Source: Pseudomonadales bacterium
GTDB taxonomy: Bacteria > Pseudomonadota > Gammaproteobacteria > Pseudomonadales > Ketobacteraceae
Direction: 5' to 3'
NCBI GenBank assembly: GCA_002701845.1
Contig: NZXG01000010.1
Location: 1-64,000 of the forward strand
Length of the DNA: 64,000 nt
How positions within the stretch are numbered: the stretch's first letter is position 1; the number at the start of each line of letters is the position of its first letter. Below, piece by piece: positions 60,007 to 64,000 of this stretch. Position numbers and translations under genes: made by a program. The notes beneath the pieces were generated by a model. The model worked only from the letters and a program-made list of their open reading frames with translations, had not been told where the DNA came from and did no database searches.

Positions 60007-61233
60007 ATGGCGGTGGGGAAAGCGACCTTTGGTGTCATGCACCCGGTGCGCGGTTTTCGCCTGGGTACCACCCGGGCCCGGATCAAGTATCCGGAGCGTC
60101 GGGATCTGGTGGTGATGGAAGCGGCGGCGGGCAGCACTATCGCCGGCACCTTCACCCGTAATGCTTTTTGCGCGGCACCGGTGACTTTGTGTCAACACAA
60201 CCTCTCCCAGGTGCGCTCGGATCAGCCCCTGTGGCTGGTGATCAATACCGGCTACGCCAATGCGGGCACGGGCGCCAGAGGCATGGCCGATGCCCGCGCC
60301 GTGTGCGAAGCACTGGCCCAACAGGCCGGGGTGGCGGTCAGCCAGGTATTTCCGTTTTCCACCGGCGTCATTGGCGAGCCATTGCCGGTGGCCAGAGTGG
60401 TGGATGGGCTGCCGGGCTGCCTCGCTGCCCTGAGCGAAACCGGCTGGGATGACGCCGCCCACGGCATTATGACCACGGATACCCGGCCCAAGGGCGCGTC
60501 AGTACAGTTGAAGCTGGCCGGCGGCACCGTCACCATCAGCGGCATTTCCAAAGGCGCCGGTATGATCCAGCCCAATATGGCCACCATGCTGGGCTACGTC
60601 GCCACCGATGCCGCGGTGGCGCCGGCACTATTGCAGCGTCTGGCGCGGCAGGCCACCGACCAGTCCTTTAATGTGATCACCGTGGATGGGGACACCTCCA
60701 CCAACGACAGTTGTATGCTGGTGGCTACCGGTCAGTCCGGGGTCCAAATCGAAGAGACCAACCAAGAAGATCTGGCGGCGTTTTCCGCCGCCCTCAATGA
60801 AGTGTACCTGCGGCTGGCCCAGGCCATTATCCGCGACGGTGAAGGGGCCACCAAATTTGTTGCCGTGGAAGTGAGCGCCGCGCGCAGTCAGGCCGAGGCC
60901 CGGGCGGTGGCCTTCACCATCGCCAATTCGCCCCTGGTGAAAACCGCCCTGTTTGCCAGCGACCCCAACTGGGGCCGGATTCTGGCGGCGGTGGGGCGGG
61001 CCCCCATCGAGAACCTGGACGTCAACGGTGTCTCCGTGGCGTTGAATGGGGTCCTGATCGCCGAACAGGGCGGCCTGGCGGAAAGCTATACCGAGGCCGC
61101 CGGTAGCGCCGAGATGCAAAAAGAAGAGATTCAGATCCAGGTGACTCTGGGGCGGGGTGAGGCCGTGGCCACTGTGTGGACCACGGATTTCTCCTACGAT
61201 TACGTCAAGATCAACGCCGACTACCGGACCTGA
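60007..61233 (+). CDS. argJ: Glutamate N-acetyltransferase / N-acetylornithine transacetylase
   Basis: A cytosolic Ntn-type enzyme of arginine biosynthesis that moves acetyl groups from N-acetylornithine to glutamate (cyclic pathway). The 408-residue precursor self-cleaves between Ala192 and Thr193 in KGAGMIQPNMATMLGY, giving alpha and beta chains. Other family marks are FTRNAFCAAPV and SDPNWGRILAAVGRA. Whether it is mono- or bifunctional (also using acetyl-CoA) cannot be told from sequence. GAGAGG precedes the ATG. Confidence 0.96.
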   Translation: MAVGKATFGVMHPVRGFRLGTTRARIKYPERRDLVVMEAAAGSTIAGTFTRNAFCAAPVTLCQHNLSQVRSDQPLWLVINTGYANAGTGARGMADARAVCEALAQQAGVAVSQVFPFSTGVIGEPLPVARVVDGLPGCLAALSETGWDDAAHGIMTTDTRPKGASVQLKLAGGTVTISGISKGAGMIQPNMATMLGYVATDAAVAPALLQRLARQATDQSFNVITVDGDTSTNDSCMLVATGQSGVQIEETNQEDLAAFSAALNEVYLRLAQAIIRDGEGATKFVAVEVSAARSQAEARAVAFTIANSPLVKTALFASDPNWGRILAAVGRAPIENLDVNGVSVALNGVLIAEQGGLAESYTEAAGSAEMQKEEIQIQVTLGRGEAVATVWTTDFSYDYVKINADYRT

Positions 61234-61236
61234 GCC

Positions 61237-62178
61237 ATGGGGCGCATTCACGTGGTGGCGGCGGTAATTGAGCGTGATAGGAAGGTGCTGATAGCCCGCC
61301 GCCCGCAGCATTTGCATCAGGGGGGCAAGTGGGAGTTTCCCGGCGGTAAAGTGGAGTCGGGTGAGGCGGCTTTGGTTGCGCTGGCCCGGGAGCTGAAGGA
61401 AGAGCTTAATCTCGAACTCATCCGGGCCCAGCCGCTGATCAAAGTTACCCACGACTATCCCGACAAACAGATATTGCTGGACGTGTGGCGGGTTACGGAT
61501 TTTGCCGGCACGGCGGAGGGCATGGAGGGGCAATCTGTGCGCTGGGTCGAGCGGGAGCAGTTGCCGGATTATGAGTTTCCCGCCGCTAACGGCCCCATTG
61601 TCACCGCCGCCCGCCTGCCGGCCCATTACGTGATTACGCCGCCGGACTTCAGCTCACCGCAGCACTTGCTGGTTGAGTGGCGGCGGTTGCTGGAGCAGGG
61701 AGAGCGGCTGTTTCAGTTGCGTTGCCAAACGCTGGACCCGGCCCGGATGACGGAATTACTGGACCGGTTACAACCCATGATTCAGGCGTTCGGTGCTCAG
61801 GTGCTGGTGAACAGCGCGATGCCGGACTGGGTGCAATCCCAACTGCAGGGCGTGCACCTGACCGCCAGGGACCTGCTGGCCAGCCGTTCCCGGCCGCCGG
61901 GCCAGTGGGTGGCGGCCAGCTGTCATAACCTGAGTGAACTGGAGCAGGCGCAAGAACTCGGAGTGGACTTTGTGACCCTGTCGCCACTGCGGGCCACCGC
62001 CAGCCATCCCGGACAGCCGCCGCTGGCAGCCCAGGACTTTGCCCGTTGGCTGGACGCAGCCACCATCCCGGTCTTTGCCCTGGGCGGGGTGGGGCCGGAT
62101 CAACTGGCGGAAGTGATTGCAATGGGCGCCCAGGGAGTGGCGGGAATCAGCGCCTTTTGGGGCTCGGTCAGGCGCTAA
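61237..62178 (+). CDS. Nudix hydrolase (MutT-type) fused to a ThiE-like domain
   Basis: A 313-residue two-domain protein. The N-terminal Nudix domain (about 1-130) begins MGRIHVVAAVIERDRKVLIARRP and holds the Nudix box GGKVESGEAALVALARELKEEL, as in MutT, which hydrolyses 8-oxo-dGTP. The C-terminal domain (about 135-310) resembles thiamine-phosphate synthase (VHLTARDLLASR, FVTLSPLRATASHPG, IPVFALGGVGPDQLAEV). The ThiE part is probably not a working thiamine enzyme, but that is inference. The ATG is 3 nt after the argJ stop. Confidence 0.92.
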   Translation: MGRIHVVAAVIERDRKVLIARRPQHLHQGGKWEFPGGKVESGEAALVALARELKEELNLELIRAQPLIKVTHDYPDKQILLDVWRVTDFAGTAEGMEGQSVRWVEREQLPDYEFPAANGPIVTAARLPAHYVITPPDFSSPQHLLVEWRRLLEQGERLFQLRCQTLDPARMTELLDRLQPMIQAFGAQVLVNSAMPDWVQSQLQGVHLTARDLLASRSRPPGQWVAASCHNLSELEQAQELGVDFVTLSPLRATASHPGQPPLAAQDFARWLDAATIPVFALGGVGPDQLAEVIAMGAQGVAGISAFWGSVRR

Positions 62179-62231
62179 ATCAGTGGCTCAATCAGGGGCT
62201 CGATCAAGGCCTCAATCAAGCGCTTAATGTA
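62171..62231. repeat. Five imperfect 12-bp tandem repeats at the Nudix gene 3' end
   Basis: Units of the form NNGGCTCAATCA run from the last codons of the Nudix gene through its stop to the end of convergent yacG. They differ at one to four positions, and their copy number may vary between strains. Confidence 0.65.
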
Positions 62232-62412
62232 ACGAAGGATCGGAACCGTCATCCTCCGGCAGGCTCAAGTCCGGATCGCCGGGAATGTATTTCTCTTCCC
62301 GGGCCCACTCCCCCAGATCAATCAGCTTGCAGCGCTCACTGCAAAAGGGCCGGAATGGATTGTCCCTGGAGTATTGGAGTTCTTTTTCGCAGGTGGGGCA
62401 TTTTACAATCAT
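62224..62412 (-). CDS. yacG: DNA gyrase inhibitor YacG
   Basis: A small zinc protein that binds GyrB and inhibits gyrase in E. coli. The 62-residue protein has the four-Cys site Cys5, Cys8 (CPTC), Cys24 and Cys28 ([10 protein letters not shown]), then [13 protein letters not shown], the family signature, and an acidic tail. It overlaps coaE by 4 nt, forming the coaE-yacG pair behind the pilus peptidase gene. Confidence 0.95.
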   Translation of the reverse strand: MIVKCPTCEKELQYSRDNPFRPFCSERCKLIDLGEWAREEKYIPGDPDLSLPEDDGSDPSLH

Positions 62413-63008
62413 GCTTGCTCCGCCAGTTGCAGATAGATCTCGTGCTGCCGGTCCACCGCCCGCAGCAGGTGGTTCAGGTCCTGGTCGTTAACGATCACAT
62501 CGTCGGCTTTGGCCAGCCGTTCCTGCCGGGGCATCTGCGCCGCGATGATCGCTTTTACCCCGTCTTCGGTGGTGTCGTCCCGTTGCACCGTGCGGGCAAT
62601 CTGTAATGCCTCCGGCACGTCGATCACCAGTACCCGGTCCACCATGGTACGCTGGCTGCTTTCCAGCAGCAGCGGCGAGGCCAGAATGGTATAAGGGGAA
62701 CTGCTGGCCTGAATCTGCTGCACGATTTCCTGGGCAATCAGCGGGTGCGTCAGCTGCTCCAGCCAGCGGCGCTGGGCCGGATCGGCAAACACCACCTGGC
62801 GCAGGGCGCGCCGGTCCAGCGTACCGTCGGCGGCAATCATCCCGGCGCCAAAGTGTTCCGCAATGGCCTGCAGGGCCGGCTGGCCCGGTTCCACCACCAC
62901 CCGGGAGGCCAGATCCGCATCCACCACAGTAATGCCGTGCTGTTGAAATCGATCCGTGGCGGCGGTCTTGCCACTGCCAATACCGCCCGTAACGCCAATA
63001 ACCAGCAT
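62409..63008 (-). CDS. coaE: Dephospho-CoA kinase
   Basis: The last enzyme of coenzyme A synthesis, phosphorylating the 3'-hydroxyl of dephospho-CoA. The 199-residue protein has the P-loop GGIGSGKT (8-15), [15 protein letters not shown], the segment ASPLLLES and a C-terminal lid. ATG at 63008 has GAGG 5 nt upstream; a GTG two codons earlier is possible. It lies 72 nt downstream of pilD on the same strand, a usual arrangement. Confidence 0.97.
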   Translation of the reverse strand: MLVIGVTGGIGSGKTAATDRFQQHGITVVDADLASRVVVEPGQPALQAIAEHFGAGMIAADGTLDRRALRQVVFADPAQRRWLEQLTHPLIAQEIVQQIQASSSPYTILASPLLLESSQRTMVDRVLVIDVPEALQIARTVQRDDTTEDGVKAIIAAQMPRQERLAKADDVIVNDQDLNHLLRAVDRQHEIYLQLAEQA

Positions 63009-63080
63009 AATCACCTCAAATTCAATGAGGGGCTATTGTTGCGGCCAGGGCAGGGGATGTAAAGCCGGTCAGGCCAGGTG

Positions 63081-63989
63081 TCAGAGCATGGCGCGTTGAT
63101 AACTGCGCAGAATGGTCTCGCCCCAGAAGAAGGCGATCCAGCCGGCGGCCGCCAGATAGGGGCCGAAGGGAATGGGAATGTTGCGGTCGCGCCCCTTGAT
63201 CAGAATCAGGCTGACCCCCACCAGGGCCCCCACCAGAGACGATAACACCAAAATCAGCAACAGGTACTGCCAGCCCATCCAGGCTCCCAGGGCCGCCAGC
63301 AGCTTAAAATCCCCGTAACCCATGCCTTCCTTGCCGGTGAGCAGTTTAAACGCCCAGTACAGGCTCCACAGGCACAGGTAGCCCACGGCGGCACCGATCA
63401 CCGCATCGGTCAAGCAGGCAAACAGCCCCTGGATATTCACCAGCAGCCCCAGCCACAACAGCGGCAGCGTCATCTGGTCCGGCAATAGCTTATGATCGAA
63501 ATCAATCATGGTGAGACAGATCAGCGTCCAGGTGAAAACCAGTGCAGCGGCGGCCTCCCAGCCAAATCCCAGCCGATAGGCGGCAAAGGCGGAAAGCAGG
63601 GCGGTGACCAGTTCGATAATGGGGTAGCGAATGGATATCCGGCGGTGGCACGCGCTGCATTTGCCTTTCAAAAACAGATAGCTCAGCACCGGAATATTCT
63701 CATACCAGCGGATGCGGTGCTGGCAGTGGGGACAGGTGGAATCCGGTTTGGCCAGATTGAAGGGCGGTTGTGGCAGGGTTTTGGGGTCGGTCTCCAATTC
63801 ACCTGGGAGGCTGCCGTAGGTTTCCCGGATAAACTCCCGGCAATTGTCCAGCCACTCCAACTGCATCATCACCGGCAGCCGGTAGATCACCACATTAAAA
63901 AAGCTGCCGAACATCAGGCCCAGCAAAAAAATAACCCCGGCGAAATAGTCGGGGTTATTAGTAAAGTATTGGAACAGGGTATTCAGCAT
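63081..63989 (-). CDS. pilD: Prepilin leader peptidase / N-methyltransferase
   Basis: An inner-membrane aspartic peptidase that cleaves and N-methylates type IV prepilins and type II secretion pseudopilins. The 302-residue protein has GSFFNVVIYRLP (28-39), the cytoplasmic zinc loop with Cys86, Cys89, Cys111 and Cys114, the catalytic Asp163 (MIDFDHKLLPD) and Asp227 (GYGDFK), and about seven helices. The gene lies near the right edge, and pilus genes such as pilC probably continue upstream beyond 64000. Confidence 0.97.
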   Translation of the reverse strand: MLNTLFQYFTNNPDYFAGVIFLLGLMFGSFFNVVIYRLPVMMQLEWLDNCREFIRETYGSLPGELETDPKTLPQPPFNLAKPDSTCPHCQHRIRWYENIPVLSYLFLKGKCSACHRRISIRYPIIELVTALLSAFAAYRLGFGWEAAAALVFTWTLICLTMIDFDHKLLPDQMTLPLLWLGLLVNIQGLFACLTDAVIGAAVGYLCLWSLYWAFKLLTGKEGMGYGDFKLLAALGAWMGWQYLLLILVLSSLVGALVGVSLILIKGRDRNIPIPFGPYLAAAGWIAFFWGETILRSYQRAML

Positions 63990-64000
63990 TCTTGAGGTCG

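Overview
The window looks like chromosomal core from a gammaproteobacterium with a high-GC coding bias. The gene order resembles the Pseudomonas/Marinobacter/Alcanivorax-type lineages more than enterics: petABC-sspAB-SIS-yraN-lpoA-rsmI-rnpB leads into mraZ and the dcw cluster, and secA-argJ-Nudix/ThiE is followed by yacG-coaE-pilD. This placement is inferred from gene order and protein motifs; no database was searched.

Layout. Positions 1-1715 are decayed accessory DNA: a 5'-truncated IS5-type transposase next to a porin gene broken by a frameshift. From 1853 to 12294 everything is on the minus strand: sodB, mgtE, then (in transcription order) a CaCA-type exchanger, kdsD, kdsC, lptC, lptA, lptB, rpoN, hpf, ptsN, rapZ and npr. 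This joins KDO/LPS export to the nitrogen PTS. From 12455 the plus strand carries mlaFED and mlaB (without mlaC), ibaG, murA and hisGDC. A TerB-like protein and a DegS/AlgW protease follow on the minus strand. Then come a Nif3-family protein, a homomeric ATP sulfurylase, a small heat-shock protein with a textbook sigma-32 promoter, ZapG, an alpha/beta hydrolase, ZapE, an aldo/keto reductase, rplM-rpsI, the cytochrome bc1 operon, sspAB, a SIS isomerase, yraN and lpoA. rsmI and RNase P RNA precede the dcw cluster.

The dcw cluster (37451-54135) is complete and very compact: mraZ, rsmH, ftsL, ftsI, murE, murF, mraY, murD, ftsW, murG, murC, ddlB, ftsQ, ftsA, ftsZ. It starts from a strong sigma-70 promoter with a MraZ-type repeat operator in the leader, and lpxC follows. 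Next come dciA, an M23/LytM peptidase, secA, argJ, a Nudix-ThiE fusion, yacG, coaE and pilD, which continues toward a pilus locus off the right edge.

Most genes serve envelope biogenesis: peptidoglycan precursors and division, lipid A and KDO synthesis, LPS transport, phospholipid trafficking and protein export. The rest cover respiration, translation and histidine, arginine and sulfate metabolism. I found no defence system, prophage, CRISPR array or clearly novel multi-gene system. The points worth a second look are local: the double-broken porin beside the IS remnant, the absence of mlaC, the homomeric sulfurylase, tandem-repeat tails, and several candidate regulatory sites.
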